From Bradysia coprophila (Eukaryota > Arthropoda > Insecta > Diptera > Sciaridae): a stretch of DNA of 64,000 nt. The notes under the pieces were generated by a model. It was not told where the DNA came from and did no database searches. It saw nothing but the letters and a program-made list of their open reading frames with translations. Both the position numbers and the translations under genes were made by a program. Shown piece after piece: positions 24,101 to 35,790 of this stretch. The stretch spans positions 4,847,739-4,911,738 of the forward strand of contig NC_050735.1 in assembly GCF_014529535.1 (NCBI RefSeq), given 5' to 3'. Numbering within the stretch: position 1 is the first letter of the stretch; every line of letters starts with the position of its first letter.

Positions 24101-25048
24101 ATGTGAAAAGATAAGACAAAATGCGCAGATTTCAAGAGTACGTAGTAGGTTATCTCCGATTTTCACTTAAAGGACACGTAACCTGTGGCATGAAAAATAA
24201 TTAGTTATACGACTAGGTAGAAAATTCGTTTTTCACTTGTGTGGCATATGCATCTGAACGCTGCTTTTAGCTGAGACATGAAATCGAATTTTACACCTGT
24301 TCAAGAAAGACATTTTTCTCTCTAAGTGACTGAGATACAAATCAACGGTTTTCGCAAAAACACATATTTTCTGATTTCTTATTGGAATTGGGTGTCTACG
24401 TCTAGACACATCGTAATTGATAGATACGTGTTGTGCAATAAAACGAATGAACAAATAAAATCACGATAAACTGGAACTATACCTCCAATGTTGGTATCAT
24501 CATTTACCCGAAACAAAGAAATGTAAATAATGAGTAGGTGAATGTACCACCGACACTACACGTATACCAGAAACTAACGTTACAATTTCTAAGTTGATAT
24601 ATTTATAAAGAAATTTGTAAATAAAACTTTGATGGTGAAATAGTAGAAACAATTTTTTGGCAAAAGACACTGAAGGACACGTATAATGTGCACTTGTTGT
24701 TATCTATGATGACCTTAAAAAAAATTGTTTTGAGATCGTCTGATGTTTACACAGATACACAATATTGAACACCTCAATCAAAAGTCAATTAAAAAGACCC
24801 AACTGAACGACTGAAACGCAACCTGTACAAATAAAAACAATAATCTGAATTCATTCCGTTCAATCAAAATCGGGTTACGGCGACAAACAAAATATGTTAC
24901 GACACAAATTGGATTAAGTAAATATTTATACCTCGCAAAAACAGTTCTTCCCATTTTCGTTCTGTTTCTCGGTATGGAAGTAGGCATTAGCATTATGTAC
25001 AGCGAACAAACAACACCAGCCAAACAGTAGAAGAAACGTTTGTGACAT
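18127..25048 (-). CDS. Ero1L: ERO1, endoplasmic reticulum oxidoreductin
   Basis: FAD-dependent sulfhydryl oxidase of the ER lumen. It reoxidises protein disulfide isomerase and passes electrons to O2. Exons on the - strand: 25048-24932, 21634-21371, 20939-20458, 20394-20206, 20076-19923, 19853-19717, 18178-18127. All phases join, giving 464 aa, close to the usual animal length (about 460-470). Signal peptide: residues 1-22, MSQTFLLLFGWCCLFAVHNANA. Outer shuttle pair: C96-AMRF-C101, inside a CPFWND block. FAD-binding region: NPERYTGYRGDSAHRIW and FYRLISGMHTSINIHLS. Active site: CVGCDKC at 389-395 (CxxCxxC), followed by RLWGKLQ and GLGTALKILFSGKF. The C-terminus is short (ELEEFRKIMR). Its stop TAG overlaps a potential donor GTAGGT, so a further tiny exon is possible but unneeded. 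Intron 1 (3.3 kb) carries a tRNA-like remnant and intron 6 is 1.5 kb. Identification rests on remembered conservation of the animal family and is near certain. Confidence 0.95.
22641..22682 (+). repeat. tRNA-like remnant in ERO1 intron 1
   Basis: TTGGCTCATGATCCAA forms an anticodon-arm-like hairpin with a CAT loop. GGTCCCCGGTTCAATTCCC follows as a T-arm-like segment, with a B box close to GGTTCAATTCC. No D arm or acceptor stem pairs with it. It is a tRNA pseudogene or the tRNA-related part of a SINE. The layout resembles the remnant at 11001. Confidence 0.45.
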
Positions 25049-28000
25049 CACTTGCTTATTAACCTATTGTCCCTATTGTCTAATAACAAAACTATCAACA
25101 AACTTTATCACTTCCTCAACACTGCCCAAATAAAAAAACCGTCGGCTGATTGAAACTAATAACACATCGTCCACGTTACGAACTTATATTTACAACCACA
25201 AAATTTTAACAACACTTTTTTGTTATCAACTTGCATATAAAATGTAGAGAGCGGCTGTAACCGAAAAACACGAATTTATCTTTGAATTAAACACCGATTC
25301 GTATGTGTAGTACAATGTAGTACAAATGACACGTACGAGAATGATAAGCTCGCATAATTAAAAATTCTTTCCATTTAAATGAAATTTTACTGTGCTAATA
25401 TATAACTGGACCACGTATGTTAAAAGTGCGAAAAAATAATCTTAATATTTTTCTTTGACATTGACAGCTCTTTGCACAAACATACTTGCACAATATTATG
25501 GTGTGGGTAAGGTAGTGGTTACAGTAGTGCCAACTGAATGGAAAAACACTCCGTATCCAAAAGCGCTCACTTATTTAAAAAAAAAATCAGGTTTTCTAAA
25601 TTTTAATTTTATCAATAATGAAGGGGCCAGTGAAAACCCTGTGTCCAAAGTGAGGTCCGGAGAATGTTAAAGTGTTTTTCGGTAGAGTTTAGTGTCCTGA
25701 TGAAGAAAAATTAGGGTGCCAAGCTGAGTTGCTAGGCAATAACTTTTGGCGGCGGCTCAAAGCCGAAAATCCGTGTTTTTTCGGTTTTTTCACGCTTTTC
25801 ATTGCATATCACGACAAAAAATTAGTTTCTTCAACAACATTGCCGAATACAAAAAGTTTGTGGAAAATACAGGATAGGCCGAAAAAATTATCGAAGTCGA
25901 AATTTTTAAGGTATTGAAGAAAATGCGTGATTTTGGACCATTTTCTTCTCTTTTAAGTGTTTTACGAACATATATTAAGTGAATCTCTAAATTCTGAACA
26001 CGAATCAAGAAATTGGAATGTACAGGGTGGTCCGAAAAAGTTGATCTTTGTCGAATAATCTTATTTTTCCATAAAATCTTCGATTTCGTGGTTTTCTTTC
26101 TCGTTTTTTTTCTACTTTTTTTCTTTTTATTTGGTGAATATTTAGTAAATGGTGTCTAAAATGGTAAATGGTGAATGTACAATGCAACGAATGCAACAAT
26201 GACCTCGGCAAGTCTTCCTTTCTAACAGATTATTTGCATAACTGGTGAAAAATAGAAGTTGAAAGGTCTCATAATCTTGGCCGTGACGCAAGTTCCACAA
26301 GTTGAAATTTTCTTTTAAATGTCGTAGATAGCGGCAACATCTCACGATGTGTTGCAAGCACAAAGCCATACTGTGGCATGCACGAAAGAACCATGGAAAC
26401 TATAATAGTCGGTACTACTATGGCAATCTAAAAAAACTCTGAAGGATCTTACTATAAGTGATAAAGGTAAAACATTTATGATCAGAAAATTAAGAAACAC
26501 TGAGCGCATACGATGCAGAGAGTATTGAATCACTTGATTACTCAACAGTTGTCCTAAGATCATCCGTATCGGAATTATATACAATAGTCAGTGAGTCACA
26601 CAATAACCTTCATTGGGATTCACAAACAGCCCGTATCTTAAGACAACATCACATAATGTTGTGTTGAGCAGAGATCTGTCAAAATTAATAAAATATCTAA
26701 CCACAGCATTGCTTCTAGCATTAACGAAGAAAATATTCGGAGGCTGATGAAATCACGGTAGGCACTGCGTTTCTTTTGTAAATATAGATGAATGGTTTTA
26801 GTTGTATGAGTCAAAACATACATTACAAACGATCCTAAGCGGTAGCTGCTAATATCACAAATGCCTACAAATTTGACACTTGTATGCTCAGTGTTCATGC
26901 TAGGAGCAGTGTTGTGATCTATCACATATCTGATTGCATTTTTTTTTGAAGTGAAGGGTTTGATTTTGTGGGAACGAAGCAATTAAATCCGATTCTCCAC
27001 TCAATTAGGAGCTTAGTAGCAAAAGATGGCGTCATCCGATGGCATTATAAAATGTCTTAGACGGCATCATTACCATAAGAAATACTGTTTCCGTTACGGC
27101 CCTCCTGAACAAAAGAATTTGGGGACCTGTAAAAATTAGGTACTGCTAGTATTTAGATGTTTTGCCCTATTAAAGCTCTTCTACAAAAAGATTTTCATTC
27201 AAAAAGCTTTCTATTCAAAACATATCGAAGACTTTAAGGAAAGAAAATGCTTTAAACTGGCGTATCGTTAAACTCGTCTTTTAGGGTTTGTTCCGAAGAA
27301 ACACTCAGTTAAGGGTTGGTTCCGGGAAAATTCGCCACAACCAAAGTCAACGACGTCTGAAAGGTTTCGTTGTATAGCAAATTCATGTATCTGCGTCACT
27401 TAATTGCGCCTCGGTATGCTCATTATATACACACGTTGAATTTAACTTACTTTCAAAGAATAACACCGAGTATACGATCAGCACTTACAAACGAAAGAAA
27501 TTGTTCTCAGAGAAAACCAGTGAATGCACACGTTTACCAAAGAGACCATTTCAACAACAACTAACATATATTTACACCGATGATATGACATGGTAATGGT
27601 AAATGAATTCTTTCCGATCTTCCTCAACTTTAGTTAAATGACATACTGGTGATTCAGTTGACGAAGATCTGTCTGTTAAAGAGTATGTGCAAAATTCATG
27701 TGTGAAGAAGTTATATCCATTTATAAATGTACCGTTAGACAGTTTTGTGAATTTTTTTTATTATTTTTTTTTTCTTTTTGAAATATTTAAACCGTTTACG
27801 TGTTATTTTGGTGGTCACTAGACAATTTTGTTTAGATTTCGGCTAAACGTTTTGTGTATGACAAGGCGTGTTAATTGTTCCTGATTTTTTGATACTTTGG
27901 AAAATGAAATTTTTTATCAGTTTTTAACGTTGCGATATACTTAAGAAGTGAAAAGAAAATATTTTCCAGTACGAAAAAAAAATGAAAGAAAGAAAAAGAA

Positions 28001-28893
28001 ATGAAATGAAATCGATAATCTGAATTAGCAAGACTATTCTAATTGTTTTACCAATTGAGATCACCGTTTTTTCTCCTTTAACTGAGCATCATGACTTCTT
28101 AGAATGCGCATCTTGTTGATTTAATCTCAAATTGATCCGAAGAAAGTGGTTTATTGAAATGATAAATAAATCATTTTGGATGTGTAAACATTCTAGCGGT
28201 CACAAATCAATCACTCTGTTTCTCTCCTTAACACAGTTTGTAGTCTACATCCAGGCTCTTCGTGATGTCTTACTGCAAATCAACAATTAAAAACCAATTT
28301 GCAATTTATAATTCTATAAATCCAAAAAGAATTGCTTGCAAATCAGGTTATAAGTACACAAAGCCAAGTGAAAAAGGTTGCGCCTCATACCTGCTTCCAT
28401 ATTTCTGTTCTTTATAAACAAGTATTACATACCTGAGCGTGTACACCGATGTGAAATTGTTATGTTATGAAACATTATATACGTACAAGTCATACGCATA
28501 TTTATAATAAATATTCAGGCAGTGAATGAGCAACAAATTAACCTATCGGAAGTAAAAGAAAAACGATGTTTTGAGTTCAGTTGCATAATTTAGAATTCTG
28601 CAAAAGAAAAACATTTTGTGTCACGGATGGGTTTATAAGTGAATGGACAAAGAAACTTTTTTTTTGTAATTTCATTTCTTTTCGATTTTATTAGTCCAAC
28701 CGCTTAGGTTCGTCATCTGTGTGATTCATTTCAATAAAATTGTCAAATCTTTCTCGAATAACAAAATTGTCGACCCTAGCAGGAAGTCTTTCTTTTCATT
28801 TCTGATTTTTAAGATTTTGTTTCCTTATCTGGTTTTTAGAACTATTAAAGTGAGCATAAGACAGATTGACTTTTAAATTTATTCGCACCAATT
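25049..28893. other. Intergenic DNA between ERO1 and masquerade
   Basis: Both genes point outward from this 3.8-kb stretch, so both promoters should lie within it. I see no strong TATA/Inr pair. No other gene is supported. It contains a family-D inverted-repeat element (26702-26917) and, at about 25870-26055, two similar blocks reading ACAGGRTRGYCCGAAAAARTT, probably a dispersed repeat. Open frames at 25455, 26142, 26638 and 27370 are short and featureless. Confidence 0.5.
26702..26917. mobile_element. MITE, family D, copy 1
   Basis: Inverted termini read CACAGCATTGCTTCTAGCAT on the left and ATGCTAGGAGCAGTGTTGTG on the right. The interior carries GGCTGATGAAATCACGGTAG and GGCACTGCGTTTCTTTT. 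A second copy in the opposite orientation lies at 61785-62007 with the same internal blocks. No coding capacity. End fragments resembling it also occur near 11205 and 29655. Confidence 0.7.
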
Positions 28894-31800
28894 ATGGAAA
28901 TGAAAACACTTGCATTTGGATTGTTAATCGCTTATGCTGGTGTGGTGAGCGGACAAGATGATTCACTAACTGGTGGCTTTTTGTCAGGTGAGTTTACTTC
29001 GTAATTACTCAATTTACACAGATTTACACATTTGTAGATTAAATGAATAAGAAAAATCAACATGGTGCATGTCAGGTTGATGTTACCGAGATTATAGAGA
29101 AAGACACGAATAAGGAATACAATGGCTGACCTGTTGATGTTTTGTTAACCTGTTACAGACGGCTGTCATCTGTTATCGACAACGACAGCAATAATTAACG
29201 ACAAGCTCTGCCCGATGAGATTTTATTTAAAAAAAAGACGTTCAAAACAAATGAAGTAAAAGATTTCTGAAATAAATCTCTAACAATCTTCGATCAAATG
29301 AAGTAATAGATCATATAGTAAAACTGTTAGTATGCTTGCCGTCTGTGACAGGTTGAAGACGGATGAAGTAATAGATTTTGTATCAATAATGTTAAAAAAT
29401 GGTTATATCAAAGAACGTGACAGGACTGGCGGAAAACTTTCAATTTCTTCATCGCACTTCAAGCAATCGTAGTCGACAGCTGCCAAATAGAGTCCTATTT
29501 TGTATGAAATGGTTTTTTTACAGTGTTTTACAGTTAGTTGTGTGACACACCGTCAAAATTTCAGTACCCTATTTACAGACCGCTCATACTTGAAATGCGT
29601 TGATTGACAGGAGTCATTCTTTCGTCGTGTTTTAGAGACTTACACACGAGTGTTGATGCTAGTAACAGTGCTATGAGTTGAGAAATTCACAAGTGAGTTA
29701 ATTAGGTTTTCAAACAATAAGACTGTATAGAAAGTCCGTTCAACGCAAGCGAAATAAAATGATGACGAAGAAAATTGATTTGTTAAAATCGACCAAATTC
29801 GCATAGAATTGCAAAGCTTCTCCGAGATTTTCAGTTAATTTTAAGGAAATGATTTTTGAAAATTGAGCTATGTGACCTTGCCTGTAATCATGCACCATCG
29901 AACATAGCTTCATCAAATCAACTCTTTAAAAAGAGTCAAAGTCTACTGATAAGAATTTCCAATAATCTAATTTAGAAAGTCGTTAATTGCTCTAAAATAA
30001 AAATTCGAATTTCAATTTACTACTTCGAATTAAACGTCTTACTATTCACAGTCAGAAAATTGTAGCGAAATTTTTTTTTGTGGAGGTCCTTGGTTGACCC
30101 AAAAGCGAATCTCCACGAAACCTACTAACGAAGTCCTCTACATAGGAAATTATATAAGAATCTGTAACAAATCTACTGCCCCACATTTCACAGAGAAGCA
30201 ACAAATCAAACAATAAATAACTGAAGTGCATATATGCGTTCAATGTTACGAATAAGACGTTTGTGTTACATAAGATTATGCTTCTCTCATCATAGTTAAT
30301 TGTCTATTACATAAAATCTATACACAGAAGACACACTTTTTCGTATAATACAAGATTGCAGCATATAATATTATTTATACGAAAAAAATGAACGAACAAG
30401 TCGTTGAACTCTCTCCACCAAAATCGATGAAATTCTTGAACAAAAATGAATTTTATTCAAATTAACATTTTAACCGTTGTTGACTGGACATGGACAGTAA
30501 AATGTCTTCAATGGAAATTGGTCTTTCGTTTATATTGGTTATGTAGATAGAAATGTTCATTGTAAGCAACATTCTTGAGTTCTTGTTTGAATTCTGTGTT
30601 ATACGTAATATTATTATGATTTTATTACGGATAGTGACGCGGTAGCGGGAACTTGACTTTGAAAGTATTATTGTTTGAAAATAGAGTGGAATTTCATTCG
30701 GTATCATGATTTTTGAATGTGGATACTGTTGTGCGGTATATATGTATATATATGTCTAACACCGATCGACTGGAAGTAGGTTAAATAATATTTTACGAGT
30801 ACGAGCAAATATTGAATTGTTAATTGGAAATTGACTGATTAATTTCGTCCGATTAGGCTAGAACACGCAAAATAATTTGCATAGACGCTTTGAAACCCGT
30901 CATTTTAATTGAGTTCGATTTTAATTCATTCATTTTCAATAAACGCTCTGAAGCTTTGCATAAATCCAGACTAAATTGGTACATGGCTGATTTATCTAAA
31001 TAAGGTCAGATCGAGGTCTTTTAAGAGTAGGAAGCGATAAATTAGGCTGTTACACTTCCTGATAAGAGCTTACCGACTACTTCATCCTTTGAATTTCTCT
31101 GAAAATTGTTTTGCACACGTAAAAAATCCGAGAAAAATCGCGAAGAGGAACAGCAGTAATAGCTTACAAACGAAAATGGGATTTTTTACGTGGGCAAAGC
31201 AGCAACCCAAATGTTTCACAATCTCATCGGTTCCGAAATTATTTTCAGGACTACTGGATACGTTAACCAGCACAGCGGATTCTAAAGATTGTCCCGGTGT
31301 ATGTGTTCACACACTGGCCACGATTATTTGCTATGAGGTTCTGGAAAATGTACCCTGTCCTTCACCTAGTATGAAATGTTGTGTGGAAAGTAGTTCCGGT
31401 AAGGAAAAAAAATGATTTCCCATTTATGAGTCTCAGTTCAAATCATCAAAAATATTAAATTCATTCAGCTAATGCCAGTTCAGCATATCGGCCAGAAACA
31501 ACGGTAGCAACCAGACCGCCAACCAGACCCAGTACTATAAAAACAACATCGAGGCCTGTGACCACACAAAAATATGAGGAAGACGATGATGACGGAGATG
31601 AAGCCGATACTAATGATACCGAAGAAAATGCGAAAGATGGAAATTGTAAGGGAGTTTGTGTACCCGACAATATTGCAGAATATTGCGAATCATATCTCAT
31701 CACGCCTGGACTGTGTAAACCGCGAACGAAATGTTGCGTTTCTCGTGACGACTATCCCGATAAGGTTCCAGCTGATTTTCGAGTTCCGCTACATGGAAAA

Positions 31801-34235
31801 CCATCGACACAAAAACCAATTGTGAACACCACTGAGAGTGTGAAGGAAAATGTGAGGGTATGTCGGTGGAATATTGCCGTTCTGACTGGAGTATTAACTT
31901 TCTATTTTGTAGCCATCAAAACCACCGCAATCAACCACATCGGAACCACTTCGACCAAAAACTAATCCTCCTACCAGACCGTCAAAGCCACCAACGGCTC
32001 GACCGCAGCAAATAGTTCAACAGTCGGATGAACACACAAGCAACAAACCGAAACAATGTAACGGTTCTTGTGTCAGTGGATTGTTCGCTTTGTTCTGTGA
32101 TGATATTGACGAAAATGCTTTTTGTCCTGGAGACGGAACATGTTGTTTAAACGGTGGCAGTGACAATAAAGTTCAGACTACAACAACAGCTCGACCTACT
32201 ACACCGGTATGTCGTTTCGCAATACATAAATCCATTGAAAATTGTCTAAATAAATAATTTCAACCACTCAGGCTCCTCTACCCAGATGTCCCGGATTTTG
32301 TCTGTTGAACATCATGGCTGCATTCTGCGAACGTCCCTCAGTTATCATTCCTAAGACATCCAACTGTAACAAAGGTTCGGTTTGTTGTGATAACAGTCGA
32401 ATTGCATCGACGCAAAAGCCTAGACCGCAACCCACACGACCCACATCACCGCCGACGACAACATCTCCACCAGATCCGCGAGAAGAATGTCCTGGCTCAT
32501 GTATCGTTAGTTTACTGAGCTTTACGTGCTTCCGAAACGCTGAAATGACCGATTTGTTCAAATGTAAAAAATCTGGTACTCAGGTAACCGTCTCATTGAC
32601 CGTCTTGCAATCATAAACTGACTAACATTAATGCCAACAGTGTTGTGCGCCGAAAACTCGTATTCAAGAAGTGCAAGTTAGAAATGACACAGTTCCAGGC
32701 TTCGTTAGTAATCCACAGATGCAACAAAACGTCCCACAGTACATGGCTAACAATATTTACAATCCAGTTCCCAGCCCACTACCGCCACCATCCACACCAG
32801 GTAATAGTAAAGAGAACAACATTTTTGGCTCATTGGTTACTAATATCCGAATATTCTCAGTGCCATACGAGACTTCACCAGTTCCGGCAGCACCAACAAC
32901 TCGAGCTCCAGTTTACTCGAAATATGTTTGTGGCGTTAAGGGAACAAGTCGAAGTTCAAGGAGTGATCCATTAAGGAGTCCACCATATGCACGCCGAGCT
33001 TCACGGCAATTAAATTATGAAATTCCCAGCAAAACATCGGAACGACTTATTTTAGGCAGTGCCGTCATACCCATCCAAATTCATAACGACATTCTTGGCA
33101 ATTTTACGAACAACGACAGCAACGCCATCACAGAAATGGAATCTTCCATGACTTCCGTCCTGGCGCAAAACATTCATGTCAATCAAAATTATTCAAGTTA
33201 CAGTCGGAAAGGAAGGGTTGTGGGTGGGGAGGATGGCGAAAACGGAGAATGGTGCTGGCAAGTGGCTTTGATCAACTCGCTGAATCAATATTTGTGTGGA
33301 GCCGCACTTATTGGAACTCAATGGGTTCTCACAGCAGCGCACTGCGTAACGAAGTTAGTTTTTTCGTATTTCATTTTAAGCATTTCATTTTACAGTGTAA
33401 AGACACACTGTCATGGTTTAAGAGTTCTTTGACTTATTTGTACCTTGCTTTTCGACAGCATTGTTCGGTCTGGCGATGCTATTTATGTTCGAGTTGGTGA
33501 TTATGACTTGACTAGGAAATATGGAAGCCCTGGTGCACAAACGTTACGTGTTGCTACCACATACATTCATCACAACCACAATAGTCAGACACTGGACAAT
33601 GATATCGCATTACTGAAGTTACATGGTCAAGCTGAGCTACGAGATGGAGTTTGTTTGGTACGTGTTTCTTGGCTTTCTCTTGGTGTCCTTATTAACTCAA
33701 AAATTTGTATAGGTTTGTTTGCCAGCTAGAGGAGTCAATCATGCCGCAGGAAAACGTTGCACAGTTACTGGATATGGGTACATGGGAGAAGGTTACGTTT
33801 CATTATTCTCTTAACTCCTTGCAGAGCTAAAATAATTACTTTTCCACCGTGTAGCTGGCCCGATTCCACTGAGAGTTCGTGAAGCTGAACTGCCTGTTGT
33901 CAGTGACGCTGAATGCATACGTAAAGTGAATGCTGTGACTGAGAAAATTTTCATTTTACCGGCTAGTTCGTTTTGTGCTGGCGGAGAAGAAGGAAACGAC
34001 GCATGTCAAGGCGACGGAGGTAACTATCCACATTCGATCAATGTTTTCAAATATTTCTAATTCCAATTGAAATACAGGTGGTCCATTGGTTTGTCAAGAC
34101 GACGGTTTCTTTGAATTGGCTGGTTTAGTATCGTGGGGCTTTGGATGTGGTAGAATTGATGTTCCAGGTGTTTATGTTAAAGTTTCATCGTTCATCGGAT
34201 GGATCAATCAAATTATTAGCGTAAATAATTTGTAG
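28894..34235 (+). CDS. mas: Masquerade, clip-domain serine protease homologue
   Basis: Secreted, catalytically dead serine protease homologue. In Drosophila it is needed for somatic muscle attachment and axon guidance. Exons: 28894-28987, 31249-31398, 31469-31857, 31913-32206, 32272-32583, 32641-33353, 33459-33657, 33713-33791, 33855-34019, 34078-34235. They join in phase to 850 aa, somewhat shorter than the fly protein (about 1,050). The signal peptide is at the N-terminus, with a second ATG two codons in. There are five clip-like modules with the C-x3-C...C...C...CC pattern: about residues 46-80, 141-171, 260-288, 315-345 and about 385-415 (the last split across the exon 5/6 junction). They are separated by P/T/R-rich linkers. 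Protease-like domain: 606-850, starting VVGGEDG. His647 (TAAHC) and Asp699 (DNDIALL) are kept, but the nucleophile is Gly798 (GDGGGP instead of GDSGGP), as in fly Masquerade. The exon 3 donor could be 6 bp earlier (31851), dropping two residues. Confidence 0.95.
31111..31198. repeat. Inverted repeat just upstream of masquerade exon 2
   Basis: TTGCACACGTAAAAAATCC is answered by GGATTTTTTACGTGGGCAAA, with a loop of about 50 nt. It lies about 50 bp upstream of the exon 2 acceptor, close to the branch-point region. It is most likely a small mobile-element remnant. An effect on splicing is speculative. Confidence 0.5.
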
Positions 34236-34585
34236 AGTGTGTGTGCTTACTGCAGAAGCTGTTTTTGTTACACGCTTTCTTCCCAGTCTGCTTCTGCCCA
34301 GTCTATTCATTAAAAAAAAAAAAACAAGAACTTCAAAATTAACGACTTTCCACGACTCGTGAAGATAGAAAACTTTGACTGAATTTGATGCGAATCAGTT
34401 GTGTGTTACTTGGTAACCATAAAACTTTATGTTATAGCCAATTAGAGGAGGAGTTATGCGTTTGTCTTTCGCTTTATCGATTAGGTTTTTAATTTATTTA
34501 ATTTAATTTTCTCTTATTAAAGTTAAGCAAAAAACAACAAACACAATTAAGTTATGTGACCACCTGTAAATATTAAAGATTCTAC

Positions 34586-34591
34586 AATAAA
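34586..34591 (+). terminator. Polyadenylation signal of masquerade
   Basis: AATAAA about 350 bp downstream of the masquerade stop codon, in AT-rich 3' flanking sequence. No other AATAAA lies between it and the stop codon. Confidence 0.5.
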
Positions 34592-34711
34592 AATTAAACA
34601 AAAGAATTGAGCCAGACTCTGCTGGAATTTTAATTTTCCTTTTTTAGAGAGTTTGACTAAGCGCTTTTATGGGACTGGCGAAGGTTCAAATTGAATTCTT
34701 GTATTTCCTGC

Positions 34712-35037
34712 TGGGAGATGCGGGAAAACAGGAAAAGTATTTTGCGGTGTTTTTCACGCGCATCTCGGGAAGTTTTCGCTCAAAAATGATGTCGTAATGT
34801 CAAATGGAAGGTATTGGCGAGACTAATCAGAAAATCTACAGTATTTGAAAATTGGTTTCGTGGAACAGTAGTCAGGAAAACAGTGGATTTCTTCTTTTTG
34901 TTCAACTTTCTTACTTACATCTTCAGATGAAATATTTGTTGTAAATAGTTAACTATTTGAAAGTTGTTGTTGTCATAATTTAAGTGTTAAAAGTACTTTG
35001 AAGGCAATACTTTTCCTGTTTCCTGCATCTCCCTGCG
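34712..35037. repeat. Inverted repeat pair, possible non-autonomous element
   Basis: CTGGGAGATGCGGGAAAACA at about 34712 is mirrored by TGTTTCCTGCATCTCCCTG at about 35020. The adjoining AGGAAAAGTATT and AATACTTTTCC extend the arms to about 33 bp. The 260-bp interior has no ORF. This fits a TIR element, but no second copy is seen here. Confidence 0.55.
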
Positions 35038-35155
35038 TAAAAAAAAGGTTTTAGAACAAATAATTTTCGTTCATGATGTGGTAGTGATTAACGACAGAAT
35101 AAGTTGAATAGGTGTGACGCAGGCGCAGTGGTGTCCAAAAGAAGCATACACATCA

Positions 35156-35300
35156 AAACTGGCTCAATGTTACAAAGGCATTCTTCGACAGAAAACTGAG
35201 ATCTTTATATGCTTCGGAAACGCTGAAATTACTGATTTGTTTCAATATAAAAATGTTCAACTCAGGTAACTCAAATCATTCGACAAATGAACTGAATATA
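35156..35300 (+). pseudogene. Decayed duplicate of masquerade exon 5 end plus intron start
   Basis: The sequence from CTGGCTCAATGT through TGCTTCGGAAACGCTGAAAT and GATTTGTTTCAA to CTCAGGTAAC closely matches masquerade 32491-32590. That covers the end of exon 5 with the fifth clip module and its splice donor. Similarity seems to continue into the intron (TCATT..GAC..AACTGA). The copy is broken: an extra A in CTGGCTCA(A)TGT shifts the frame, and a conserved Cys codon (TGT) has become TAT. Because intronic sequence is included, it is a DNA-level segmental duplication rather than a retrocopy. No other masquerade exon is seen beside it. Confidence 0.7.
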
Positions 35301-35621
35301 TATTATTCCCTTGACTGTAAGTCAGGGTCTTATGCCGGAAAATACCCTAAAATGTTTGTATGAAAGGTCGCATGAAATGTTATGAAAAACGGAATTGTTT
35401 GTCCCAATATTTTGCTTGTAAACACAATAACTTGAGTAATTATCAACCAATTACTAATTTGAGTTTTTTAATCGAGGCAGAATTGAATTCCTGAGGTTAA
35501 GTTTTAAGATGGGCTATGTAGGATTAAGGATCTGGGAGTTATTCCAGATTGCAGTATTTTCCGCTGTTGGAAATTCAATCAATCGAAAAAGATTACTTTG
35601 TAGGAATTTGATTTTGTCGGT

Positions 35622-35790
35622 CTATCACGCATGATAGTCAGCTATCACGGTGATAGTTGGCTATAGTAAGGTTCAGGTGAAAGTCAGCTATCAAATGATA
35701 GTTGGCTATAGTCAGGGATAGTCACGTTAAAGTCAGTTACCACGCATGATACTTTTCTATAACGGTGATAGTCAGCTATCACGGGTAAAA
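35622..35790. repeat. Degenerate palindromic minisatellite, CTATCA/TGATAG
   Basis: A run of imperfect units built on GCTATCACGGTGATAGT. Variants include CACGCATGATAGTCAGCTATC and AGTCAGCTATCAAATGATAG. Each unit is itself nearly palindromic, so the tract could form multiple hairpins. No coding frame is preserved. Confidence 0.65.

Noticed and set aside
30052-30243. Minus-strand frame with a hydrophobic start in masquerade intron 1
   Set aside because: Hydrophobic start is common in AT-rich random frames; the remainder shows no pattern and there is no promoter or splice support.
31461-32561. Minus-strand and alternative frames over the masquerade exons
   Set aside because: Shadows of the P/T-rich linker exons; splice sites and clip-domain cysteines fix the other frame.
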